Source: Pseudanabaena sp. CAN_BIN31 (GTDB lineage Bacteria; Cyanobacteriota; Cyanobacteriia; Pseudanabaenales; Pseudanabaenaceae). Taken from it: a DNA stretch of 7,890 nucleotides. Below the pieces are notes generated by a model that was not told the DNA's origin, searched no databases, and worked only from the letters and a program-made list of their open reading frames with translations. The stretch's first letter is position 1, and each line of letters starts with the position of its first letter. Of the stretch, positions 1-4,854 are shown one piece after another. The stretch covers positions 1 to 7,890 of the forward strand of contig JAJAZG010000186.1 of the NCBI GenBank assembly GCA_026785865.1, given 5' to 3'. The translations under genes and the position numbers were made by a program.

Positions 1-983
1 TATTAATAGTTTTACTAATCTTTGCGATCGCGACTAACAACGCCACCTCAGAGCTATTTACCTGTTATTTAGAACAACAAGGTGCTAAGGCGATCGAGCA
101 GTCTTTTCGCCGCCCAGTTCGCGATTTGACACCACAAGAACTAACTGAATTTAAACTAGGAATCTACGATCTGATCGTCGTCCTTGCTGAAAATCCTCCC
201 TACGAACCGCGTCTCCAAGAAGCAATTAGATTATGGAACGCTGCCGATCTACAAAAAAAACCTTATATCGTCTTAAGTGGTGGTAAACGCACATCTTACC
301 CATCCACAAAAGGATATCCTTGCCTCACTCCAGCAGAATCTCCGCCAAGTCGTACCAAAGAAAATGTCAGAGATGCGATCGCGAGTCGGGCGGGAGTAAT
401 TGACATTGGCTTACGTTATGACCCGCGCTACGAGGGATATTTCACCAATCGAGCCAGCCCTAGCGAACCGATCGCTCCAGTCGAGCTAACCGAAGCCGAT
501 GAAATGTGTGGAGCCTTAACTAGCTTTCCAAATTCAACCAATATTCGCCCTTTTGTGATTATTGAGCCATCAGGATTGACACTGCGCGGTAGTGGCGATG
601 AAATTAGCAAACTCATTAAATCTTTAGAAAAAAACAAATTACTAAGAGAGGATCCTAGGAATAGCAGAAGAATCTTATTGATAGCTTCCCCAGTTGAAGC
701 AACTCGCGCCTTTTTGTCTTTTAGAAATCAAGATCTCAATACTTCTCTAACAACTGCTAGCTATCCTTCCGATCGCCATAGCAATCTTAGTCAACAATGC
801 CCTTGGCCGATTGGCAAAGAGTTTAGACTCAAGCCGCAGTATTTTCTTTTTAGTGCCGAATCTTTTGTGAATTCTGAACGTGCATGGACAGAAGTTAAAG
901 AATTAATATTTTATACACTCAGATTTTGGTTGCGTCCCCCATTAACAGACGAACGTCCTTACTATCCCAAACAACCAGTCTAG
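1..983 (+). CDS. YdcF/DUF218-like membrane-anchored protein, 5'-partial
   Basis: The reading frame is open from base 3 at the left edge to the TAG at 981-983, so 326 residues are visible and the N-terminus is outside the window. The visible start is hydrophobic (LIVLLIFAIA), consistent with a membrane anchor. It is followed by a Rossmann-like core resembling the DUF218 (YdcF/SanA/ElyC) family: YDLIVVLAENPP, then an arginine-led helix (RLQEAIRLW), then a strand ending in LSGG. Later come a strand with FVIIEP and the segment RRILLIASPVEATRAFLSF, which matches the family pattern of a strand followed by a helix with a conserved RA. The C-terminus (SERAWTEVKELIFYTLRFWL) fits the closing helix. About 110 residues between LSGG and FVIIEP are longer than in small YdcF proteins. 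Roles in this family are poorly defined; envelope functions are known for SanA and ElyC. A TTG at 126 could be a start, but the open upstream frame and hydrophobic segment argue against it. Family assignment is by motif memory. Confidence 0.62.
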   Translation, partial: LIVLLIFAIATNNATSELFTCYLEQQGAKAIEQSFRRPVRDLTPQELTEFKLGIYDLIVVLAENPPYEPRLQEAIRLWNAADLQKKPYIVLSGGKRTSYPSTKGYPCLTPAESPPSRTKENVRDAIASRAGVIDIGLRYDPRYEGYFTNRASPSEPIAPVELTEADEMCGALTSFPNSTNIRPFVIIEPSGLTLRGSGDEISKLIKSLEKNKLLREDPRNSRRILLIASPVEATRAFLSFRNQDLNTSLTTASYPSDRHSNLSQQCPWPIGKEFRLKPQYFLFSAESFVNSERAWTEVKELIFYTLRFWLRPPLTDERPYYPKQPV

Positions 984-987
984 ACAA

Positions 988-1020
988 ATAAAAAAGCCTC
1001 GCGATGCGAGGCTTTTTTAT
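988..1020. terminator. Bidirectional intrinsic terminator between convergent genes
   Basis: A perfect hairpin has 15-bp arms at 988-1002 and 1006-1020 with a GAT loop at 1003-1005. The GC core is GCCTCGC/GCGAGGC. It is flanked by six A on the left and six T on the right, so it reads as a Rho-independent terminator on both strands. It begins 5 bases after the stop of the YdcF-like gene and ends 5 bases before the stop of the RRM gene (1026), so it serves both. Confidence 0.9.
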
Positions 1021-1025
1021 GGGAT

Positions 1026-1541
1026 TTACTTAGCTGCACCCTGAGCTTCTAAAAGCTGCTTCAGGCGTTCCAAATCGTTTGCCCAGCGTGGGTCGGGTTG
1101 ATGGGATTCAGAGGAGCTACTAGAACTAGATACACTTCCAGTAGTTTTTTTGTTGTTATTGCTGCGTTTCTTGCGTTTTGCGGCGGCTTTAACTGGGGCA
1201 GGAACTGTAATAGTCACTGGAGAATCGTTCTCAGAATGTGAGGATTCTTCAGAACCTTCTTCCAAATCAGAGCCGTCTTCGGCTTTGCCCTTGGTACGAG
1301 GCAAAGCTTTTTCTAGCTTCAATACAGCGCCATTAAAGTCATAACCATTGAACTTCTCAATGACGATATCAGCAACTTCATCAGAGCCGACAGTCACAAA
1401 GCCAAAACCACGGCATTTGCCTGTTTTGCGATCAGTTATAACTTTCAATGATACTGAATCACCTGATTCATTGAAAATTTTTTCTAGAGCTTGGCGATCT
1501 AATTCTGCTGGCAAGTTGCCAACATAAAGGCGAATGGACAT
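1026..1541 (-). CDS. Cyanobacterial RRM-type RNA-binding protein (Rbp family, long form)
   Basis: This is a 171-residue protein with one N-terminal RNA recognition motif (about residues 3-80). RNP2 is LYVGNL at 5-10 and RNP1 is RGFGFVTV at 44-51, with the usual aromatic RNA-stacking residues. After the RRM comes an acidic, serine-rich stretch (about 87-107), a basic patch (KRKKRSNNNKK, 122-132), a run of seven serines (138-144) and a short helical end beginning DPRWANDLERLKQLL (150-164). Short cyanobacterial Rbp proteins of about 80-105 residues have a glycine-rich tail. This longer form with SIRLYVGNLP and TDRKTGKCRGFGFV is closer to the Synechocystis Rbp3 (Slr0193) type, some of which help place photosynthetic mRNAs at thylakoids; the subgroup is from memory. 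Start ATG is at 1539-1541; a modest AGAGG lies 12 bases upstream (1554-1558). The leader is apparently long. It converges on the YdcF-like gene. Confidence 0.93.
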   Translation of the reverse strand: MSIRLYVGNLPAELDRQALEKIFNESGDSVSLKVITDRKTGKCRGFGFVTVGSDEVADIVIEKFNGYDFNGAVLKLEKALPRTKGKAEDGSDLEEGSEESSHSENDSPVTITVPAPVKAAAKRKKRSNNNKKTTGSVSSSSSSSESHQPDPRWANDLERLKQLLEAQGAAK

Positions 1542-1599
1542 GATAATAGAAAACCTCTACGCTATGAAATCTTCAGCAGGTGACTAGAGCAGCCGCTAC

Positions 1600-1624
1600 A
1601 AAAAACTTGTTTAAAAAACTTGTT
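1600..1624. repeat. Tandem 12-bp direct repeat in the RRM leader
   Basis: AAAAAACTTGTT occurs twice, at 1600-1611 and 1613-1624, separated by one T. On the RRM transcript this reads as two AACAAGTTTTTT units, 59 bases upstream of the start codon. The U-rich, exactly repeated units could be protein- or RNA-binding sites, for instance for autoregulation by the RRM protein itself. That role is speculation; the repeat is plain in the sequence. Confidence 0.6.
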
Positions 1625-1651
1625 CGCTACTTATTAGCTTAAATTGGAGCT

Positions 1652-1678
1652 ATTGATTAGGTGCTACCTGCGATCAAT
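1652..1678 (-). promoter_or_regulatory. Stem-loop near the predicted 5' end of the RRM leader
   Basis: ATTGAT (1652-1657) pairs with ATCAAT (1673-1678), and inside it AGGT (1659-1662) pairs with ACCT (1666-1669) around a GCT loop. If transcription starts near 1676, this structure sits at the 5' end of the RRM mRNA and could influence its stability. The function is inferred; only the pairing is seen. Confidence 0.3.
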
Positions 1679-1682
1679 CAAA

Positions 1683-1712
1683 TTAATACGACACTCTTGT
1701 GCCATGTATCAA
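1683..1712 (-). promoter_or_regulatory. Possible sigma70-type promoter of the RRM gene
   Basis: On the minus strand, TTGATA (1707-1712) is followed by an 18-base spacer and TATTAA (1683-1688). The -35 matches the consensus at five of six positions and the -10 at four of six. It would start transcription near 1676 and give a leader of about 135 bases, which would fit a post-transcriptionally controlled RNA-binding-protein gene. No transcript evidence is available. Confidence 0.33.
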
Positions 1713-1869
1713 CATAACATACAAAATGCTTGTCTTTAAAAATAAAATGTAATCAAAGTATCAAAATTCTACCAATGCTCAGTAGTGTTGCTCTGAGACT
1801 CAAGAAATTATAAACTATTCCTGATTGTCAAGTATTAAATTCTGATATTTTTTATAGTTAAATAAATAC

Positions 1870-1899
1870 TTGACGAACAAAATGTAGTTAAGGTAATAT
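1870..1899 (+). promoter_or_regulatory. Probable sigma70-type promoter of the 52-residue ORF
   Basis: TTGACG (1870-1875), an 18-base spacer and TAATAT (1894-1899) make a good cyanobacterial housekeeping promoter. Transcription would start near 1906, leaving about 23 bases of leader before the ATG at 1929. The placement just upstream of an otherwise unannotated small ORF supports both calls. Confidence 0.48.
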
Positions 1900-1928
1900 A
1901 CATTTCCATAAATCCAGATAAAATTAAT

Positions 1929-2087
1929 ATGGAAATTTTAGGAATTACGGCTGTTATTGTTTGCTCATGGTTCGCGCAGTTCTTGAATGATTCTGAGGAA
2001 AAGAGAGAAAAAGAGGTTGAAAAACGGGTGAAGGAAAAGATTAAAAATGAACAGTATGTCAATATTCGGATTATCGAAAAACTTTAG
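1929..2087 (+). CDS. Small single-pass membrane protein with charged tail (52 aa)
   Basis: An ATG-started ORF of 52 codons ends in TAG at 2085-2087. Residues 4-19 are hydrophobic (LGITAVIVCSWFAQFL), enough for one short membrane helix. Residues 20-41 are very rich in Glu and Lys (NDSEEKREKEVEKRVKEKIK), predicted as a charged helix or coiled coil on the cytosolic side. The tail ends NIRIIEKL. This membrane-anchor-plus-charged-helix layout is typical of real bacterial microproteins and unlikely in random AT-rich spacer, and a promoter-like sequence lies 30 bases upstream. There is no clear Shine-Dalgarno, which is common in cyanobacteria. I do not recognise the family and assign no function. 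A longer ORF on the opposite strand (1965-2261) overlaps it but lacks any recognisable features. Chance occurrence remains possible. Confidence 0.5.
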   Translation: MEILGITAVIVCSWFAQFLNDSEEKREKEVEKRVKEKIKNEQYVNIRIIEKL

Positions 2088-2114
2088 GCAGCTTGCAGAA
2101 GCGACTTGAACAGG

Positions 2115-2134
2115 CAAGGGGCTTAAGCCCCTTG
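2115..2134. repeat. Perfect 20-bp palindrome downstream of the small ORF
   Basis: A fully self-complementary 20-base sequence centred on CTTAAG, with GGGG/CCCC arms, lies 27 bases after the stop of the 52-residue ORF. As RNA it would form a strong stem, but no T-tract follows on either strand, so it is not a classical intrinsic terminator. It could be a REP-like repeat or a 3' end stabiliser. Confidence 0.55.
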
Positions 2135-2174
2135 TTGATGCTATTGAAAATTGCCATTGTGAGCAACTTATTTT

Positions 2175-2278
2175 TATAGCGATCGCCAAGTACGTTAGGA
2201 TACAAGCCCAAAAGATGGAAAGCGTTGCTCCGCGCCGCTTTCCATCTTTTGGGTTTAACACAGGTGGCGATCGCTATA
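2175..2278. mobile_element. MITE-like element A (104 bp, nested inverted repeats)
   Basis: The outer 14-bp inverted repeats are perfect: TATAGCGATCGCCA at 2175-2188 and its complement at 2265-2278. Inside them is a second inverted repeat with 21-base arms (2204-2224 and 2236-2256, one G-T wobble) around an 11-base loop. Both ends are TA, which would fit insertion at TA targets as in IS630/Tc1-type transposition; that assignment is inference. It encodes no protein. The left end (TATAGC, TCGCCAAGTA, GTTAG) matches the complement of the right end of element B at 5967-6079, and the other ends also match, so the two are copies of one family in opposite orientation. Confidence 0.68.
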
Positions 2279-2282
2279 TAAT
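2255..2282 (+). promoter_or_regulatory. Promoter at the right end of element A, reading into the rhomboid gene
   Basis: TTAACA (2255-2260), a 16-base spacer and a perfect TATAAT (2277-2282) read rightward. The -35 and most of the spacer lie inside element A. The -10 is completed by the junction of its terminal TA with the flanking TAAT. Transcription would begin near 2289, leaving about 38 bases before the rhomboid GTG. I see no better promoter in the 240 bases upstream of that gene. Confidence 0.5.
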
Positions 2283-2326
2283 TCAGTTGCGCTAAGCTAT
2301 AAGTATTTTAAGTCTGGTGCAAACTT

Positions 2327-2920
2327 GTGAAGCAAAAGATGCAAACAATCGGTGGGGAACTGAAAACCCAAGTTAAGCTCTTGGCGACTGTGGTATCCAT
2401 TTTTTGGATTGTCTTCATTCTGAATGGGGTGATCTTTGAGGGTAGGCTCAATGCGTTCGGAATTTTACCGAATAACTTGACTGGACTACGCGGCATCCTG
2501 TTTGCTCCATTTCTGCATGGCAGTTTTTATCATGTTTTGTCAAACACAGTCCCGTTTATTGTTTTGGGCTGGTTAGTCATGTTGAGGAGCCTCAAGGATT
2601 TTTACTTTGTGTCTTTTATGTCGGCGCTGGTTGGTGGCTTAGGGACTTGGTTAATTGGTAGCCCTAATTCTGTGCATATTGGCGCGAGTGGGGTAATTTT
2701 TGGCTATTTTGGTTATTTATTATTTCGGGGCTATTTTGAGCGTAGTTTTGTGGCGATCGCCATTTCGATCGCGATCGCCGTTACTTATGGTGGACTAATT
2801 TTTGGGGTGCTGCCCACCCGATCTTATATTTCATGGGAAGGGCATTTGTTTGGTTTTATTGGTGGCATTATTGCCGCGAAGTTATTATCACCAATAAAAA
2901 ATCCAGCAAAAAACCCATAA
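2327..2920 (+). CDS. Rhomboid-family intramembrane serine protease
   Basis: This 197-residue polytopic protein has the rhomboid signature. HGSFYHVLSN (64-73) supplies the conserved His and Asn of the oxyanion region. GASGVIFG (119-126) carries the nucleophile Ser121. GHLFGFIGG (172-180) carries the catalytic His173. Hydrophobic segments around 18-36, 57-86, 95-111, 119-133, 142-162 and 172-187 fit six membrane helices, the bacterial core form without extra domains. Rhomboids cleave single-pass membrane proteins within or near the membrane; the substrate here is unknown. Start: GTG at 2327 gives this length, while an ATG at 2339 (MQTIGGELK) would remove only four residues and neither has a strong Shine-Dalgarno. 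Transcription probably comes from the element A promoter. The TAA at 2918-2920 falls inside the terminator hairpin shared with the convergent response regulator. Confidence 0.93.
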   Translation: MKQKMQTIGGELKTQVKLLATVVSIFWIVFILNGVIFEGRLNAFGILPNNLTGLRGILFAPFLHGSFYHVLSNTVPFIVLGWLVMLRSLKDFYFVSFMSALVGGLGTWLIGSPNSVHIGASGVIFGYFGYLLFRGYFERSFVAIAISIAIAVTYGGLIFGVLPTRSYISWEGHLFGFIGGIIAAKLLSPIKNPAKNP

Positions 2921-2962
2921 AAAAGAGACGGCGCATTGCGCCGTCTCTTTTTTATGGGTTTT
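2910..2962. terminator. Bidirectional terminator, 25-bp perfect hairpin overlapping both stop codons
   Basis: Arms at 2910-2934 and 2938-2962 pair perfectly over 25 bp around an ATT loop. The GC core is flanked by A6 and T6 tracts. The rhomboid TAA (2918-2920) lies fully inside the left arm, and two of the three bases of the response regulator's stop (2961-2963) lie in the right arm. The outer parts (AAAACCCA and TGGGTTTT) and the GGCGC/GCGCC core resemble the core of MITE-like element B, suggesting a shared origin. Confidence 0.9.
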
Positions 2963-3338
2963 AAGCAACACTTCTAATTGCTTCTAATAAGCTACGAGTA
3001 CAAGCTCCTTTATCGCAAAAAGCGTCAATGCTTGCTCCATTGGCGATAGCTCGAGACTTGCCCCCATCTGCTGCTGAGTAAGCCACAATCTTAATGTGCG
3101 GATATTCTGTTTTGATAGCGCTGGAGGCGGTCCATCCATCCATCACGGGCATGTGTAAATCCATGACCACAACGTCGGGTTCATGCTTATGTACTTTAGC
3201 GATCGCTTCTTTGCCATTGATTGCAACTTCTACAGTGCCAATATAAGCTTGTAAGGACAGCGCTAGTTGTAAAGTACATCGGGTTAGTTCGTGGTCATCC
3301 ACTACCAAAACGCGCAAAGTTTTTGTACAAGATGTCAT
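2961..3338 (-). CDS. Stand-alone receiver-domain response regulator (CheY-like layout)
   Basis: The 125 residues form a complete receiver domain and nothing else. The acidic pocket is Asp14-Asp15 in LVVDDH, the phosphorylation site is Asp60 in VVMDLHMPVMDG, the switch Ser88 is in VAYSAAD, and the conserved Lys110 is in FCDKGA. The sequence style, including FCDKGACTRSLLEAI, resembles the receivers of NarL/LuxR-type regulators, but the protein ends where the linker to a helix-turn-helix would begin. It therefore probably acts by protein contact, as a phosphorelay intermediate or titrating partner. No histidine kinase is nearby, so it is an orphan. The gene lies 147 bases downstream of sqdB on the same strand, with a hairpin between them, so co-transcription is doubtful. 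ATG start at 3336-3338; no Shine-Dalgarno is seen. Confidence 0.93.
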   Translation of the reverse strand: MTSCTKTLRVLVVDDHELTRCTLQLALSLQAYIGTVEVAINGKEAIAKVHKHEPDVVVMDLHMPVMDGWTASSAIKTEYPHIKIVAYSAADGGKSRAIANGASIDAFCDKGACTRSLLEAIRSVA

Positions 3339-3402
3339 GATAAGTTCGGTAAGAAGGGCTTGACAATTACTCTGTTGTGTAATCTAAGATACTTCTTTTT
3401 TT

Positions 3403-3431
3403 ATTCTAAAGCTTCTATCGCAGGGCTTAAA
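3403..3431 (-). promoter_or_regulatory. Possible promoter of the response regulator
   Basis: On the minus strand, TTTAAG (3426-3431), a 17-base spacer and TAGAAT (3403-3408) give a good -10 with a weak -35. The predicted leader is about 58 bases. It lies between the sqdB 3' hairpin and the regulator gene, consistent with separate transcription of the regulator. Confidence 0.3.
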
Positions 3432-3440
3432 CATGTCTTC

Positions 3441-3481
3441 ACAAGATAATAGTCGGTACTATGCATCGCCTATTATCTTGT
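3441..3481. terminator. Hairpin at the 3' end of sqdB
   Basis: ACAAGATAATAG (3441-3452) and its exact complement (3470-3481) form a 12-bp stem, extendable by a few pairs past one mismatch, with a loop of about ten bases. It starts four bases beyond the sqdB stop. In the sqdB direction no T-tract follows, so it may stabilise or process the 3' end rather than terminate. In the opposite direction the stem is followed by T-rich TTGTTTGTTT. Confidence 0.5.
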
Positions 3482-3485
3482 TTGT

Positions 3486-4637
3486 TTAGCCGCGCCATTT
3501 TACTTTGGGCAAGATTTGCTTGTGGTCGATGCGATCGTGATATTTGACGGCAAAGTTGAGCAATGAGTCAATTAAGGCATCGGACAGGAAGTGAGGTTGC
3601 AAGCCAAGATCGAGCAGATTAGTGTTTTTGGCGTTGAAATAATGCTCTTCTAGCTCGACGCGGGGATTATCGATATTTTGGATTTCAACTTTAAGTCCCA
3701 GAGTTTGACCAGCTTTCTGCACCATAAAAGCCAGCTCGTTAATCGAGAAAAGCTCGGTGAATTGGTTGAATACGCGCATTTTGCCCGCTTCCGCAGGATT
3801 GGCGATCGCTAGTTCAATACAGCGTACTGTGTCGCGAATATCAAGGAAACTGCGAGTTTGTCCGCCCGTACCATAGACGGTGAGCGGATGTCCGATCGCG
3901 GCTTGGATACAAAAACGGTTTAGGGCTGTTCCAAATACACCATCGTAATCAAGACGATTAATTAATAACTCATCCGTACCTGTTTCTTCGGTGAGTACGC
4001 CATAAACTACGCCTTGATTGAGATCGGTGGCGCGTAATCCCCATGTCCGACAAGCAAACTGAATGTTGTGGCTGTCATGAACCTTGCTGAGGTGATAAAA
4101 ACTGCCTGGTTGCTTAGGATAGGGCAATGTATCTTTACGCCCATTATGCTCAATGGTGATGTAGCCTTCTTCAATGTCGATGTTGGGAGTGCCATACTCG
4201 CCCATTGTGCCGAGTTTAACTAGATGGCAGTCGGGGTTATGCTCTTTGATTGCATAGAGTAAATTGAGCGTACCGACTACGTTGTTTACTTGAGTGAGTA
4301 CGGCATGTTCGCGATCAATCATTGAGAATGGAGCCGATCGCTGTTCTCCAAAATGGACGAGTGCCTCAGGCTCAAAACAACGGAATGTTTTTTGTAAAAA
4401 TTCGTAGTTGGTGATGTCACCAATGAACAAGTCGATTTTTTGACCCGAAACGGCTTGCCATTTATATATGCGCTCTTGAATAGAGGCGATCGGTGTCAGA
4501 GTCGCAACACCCAACTCATTGTCCCAATGTCGGCGCACTAAACTATCTAATACACCAACCTCATACCCTTTATTAGCAAGATGTAAAGCTGTCGCCCATC
4601 CGCAATATCCGTCGCCACCAATTACCAGTACTTTCAT
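3486..4637 (-). CDS. sqdB: UDP-sulfoquinovose synthase SqdB
   Basis: This 383-residue extended short-chain dehydrogenase/reductase makes UDP-sulfoquinovose from UDP-glucose and sulfite using bound NAD+. That is the first committed step of thylakoid sulfolipid (SQDG) synthesis; SqdX then transfers the sugar to diacylglycerol. The N-terminal nucleotide motif is GGDGYCGW (7-14). Catalytic residues match the plant SQD1 triad: Thr144 in KLGTMGEYG, then Tyr181 and Lys185 in YHLSK. Family hallmarks such as VRRHWDNELG (34-43), HFGEQRSAPFSMID (95-108) and GQTRSFLDIRDT (259-270) are present, and the length is full. Start ATG at 4635-4637 begins directly with MKVLVIGGDG, so no residues are missing. No sqdX is adjacent. 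It is divergent from the gene at 4855, sharing a 217-base spacer, and lies upstream of the orphan response regulator on the same strand. Confidence 0.98.
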   Translation of the reverse strand: MKVLVIGGDGYCGWATALHLANKGYEVGVLDSLVRRHWDNELGVATLTPIASIQERIYKWQAVSGQKIDLFIGDITNYEFLQKTFRCFEPEALVHFGEQRSAPFSMIDREHAVLTQVNNVVGTLNLLYAIKEHNPDCHLVKLGTMGEYGTPNIDIEEGYITIEHNGRKDTLPYPKQPGSFYHLSKVHDSHNIQFACRTWGLRATDLNQGVVYGVLTEETGTDELLINRLDYDGVFGTALNRFCIQAAIGHPLTVYGTGGQTRSFLDIRDTVRCIELAIANPAEAGKMRVFNQFTELFSINELAFMVQKAGQTLGLKVEIQNIDNPRVELEEHYFNAKNTNLLDLGLQPHFLSDALIDSLLNFAVKYHDRIDHKQILPKVKWRG

Positions 4638-4792
4638 GAATTCTGTGGGTTACAAAAATTTCGAGTTGCAGTTTCAAAAATAACCCTATCAGGATTTACC
4701 TCATTTGTGATGCACAAGACCGAAATTCATTAAGTTATTGTGTTAAAAAACACAAAACACACTCACGCAATTTAGCCGATCGCAGCTTTTGG

Positions 4793-4822
4793 TTGGCGAG
4801 TGTAATCTATTGGAATTAAGAT
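4793..4822 (+). promoter_or_regulatory. Possible promoter of the divergent membrane protein gene
   Basis: TTGGCG (4793-4798), an 18-base spacer and TAAGAT (4817-4822) resemble a sigma70 promoter, predicting a start near 4829 and a leader of about 26 bases. The rest of the 217-base sqdB divergent spacer is AT-rich. It holds only a small 7-bp stem (4738-4744 with 4749-4755); I could not pick a convincing sqdB promoter. Confidence 0.3.
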
Positions 4823-4854
4823 GGTTAAGATTACTCACTACTGATTAGTCAAAT

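Noticed and set aside
1825..1858. TTGTCA...TATAGT promoter-like pair on the plus strand
   Set aside because: The spacer is 22 bases, too long; the TTGACG/TAATAT pair just downstream is better.
1835..2062. 75-codon minus-strand ORF
   Set aside because: It is Phe/Ser-rich from AT-rich antisense sequence, overlaps the microprotein ORF, and has no recognisable feature.
1965..2261. 98-codon minus-strand ORF over the small gene and element A
   Set aside because: It runs through the MITE-like hairpin and the palindrome, shows no domain, and opposes a plus-strand ORF with a promoter and a sensible membrane-protein pattern.
4738..4755. TTGTGTT/AACACAA small stem in the sqdB divergent spacer
   Set aside because: Only 7 AT-rich pairs, with no tract or conserved context; could be a chance stem, so not called an operator.
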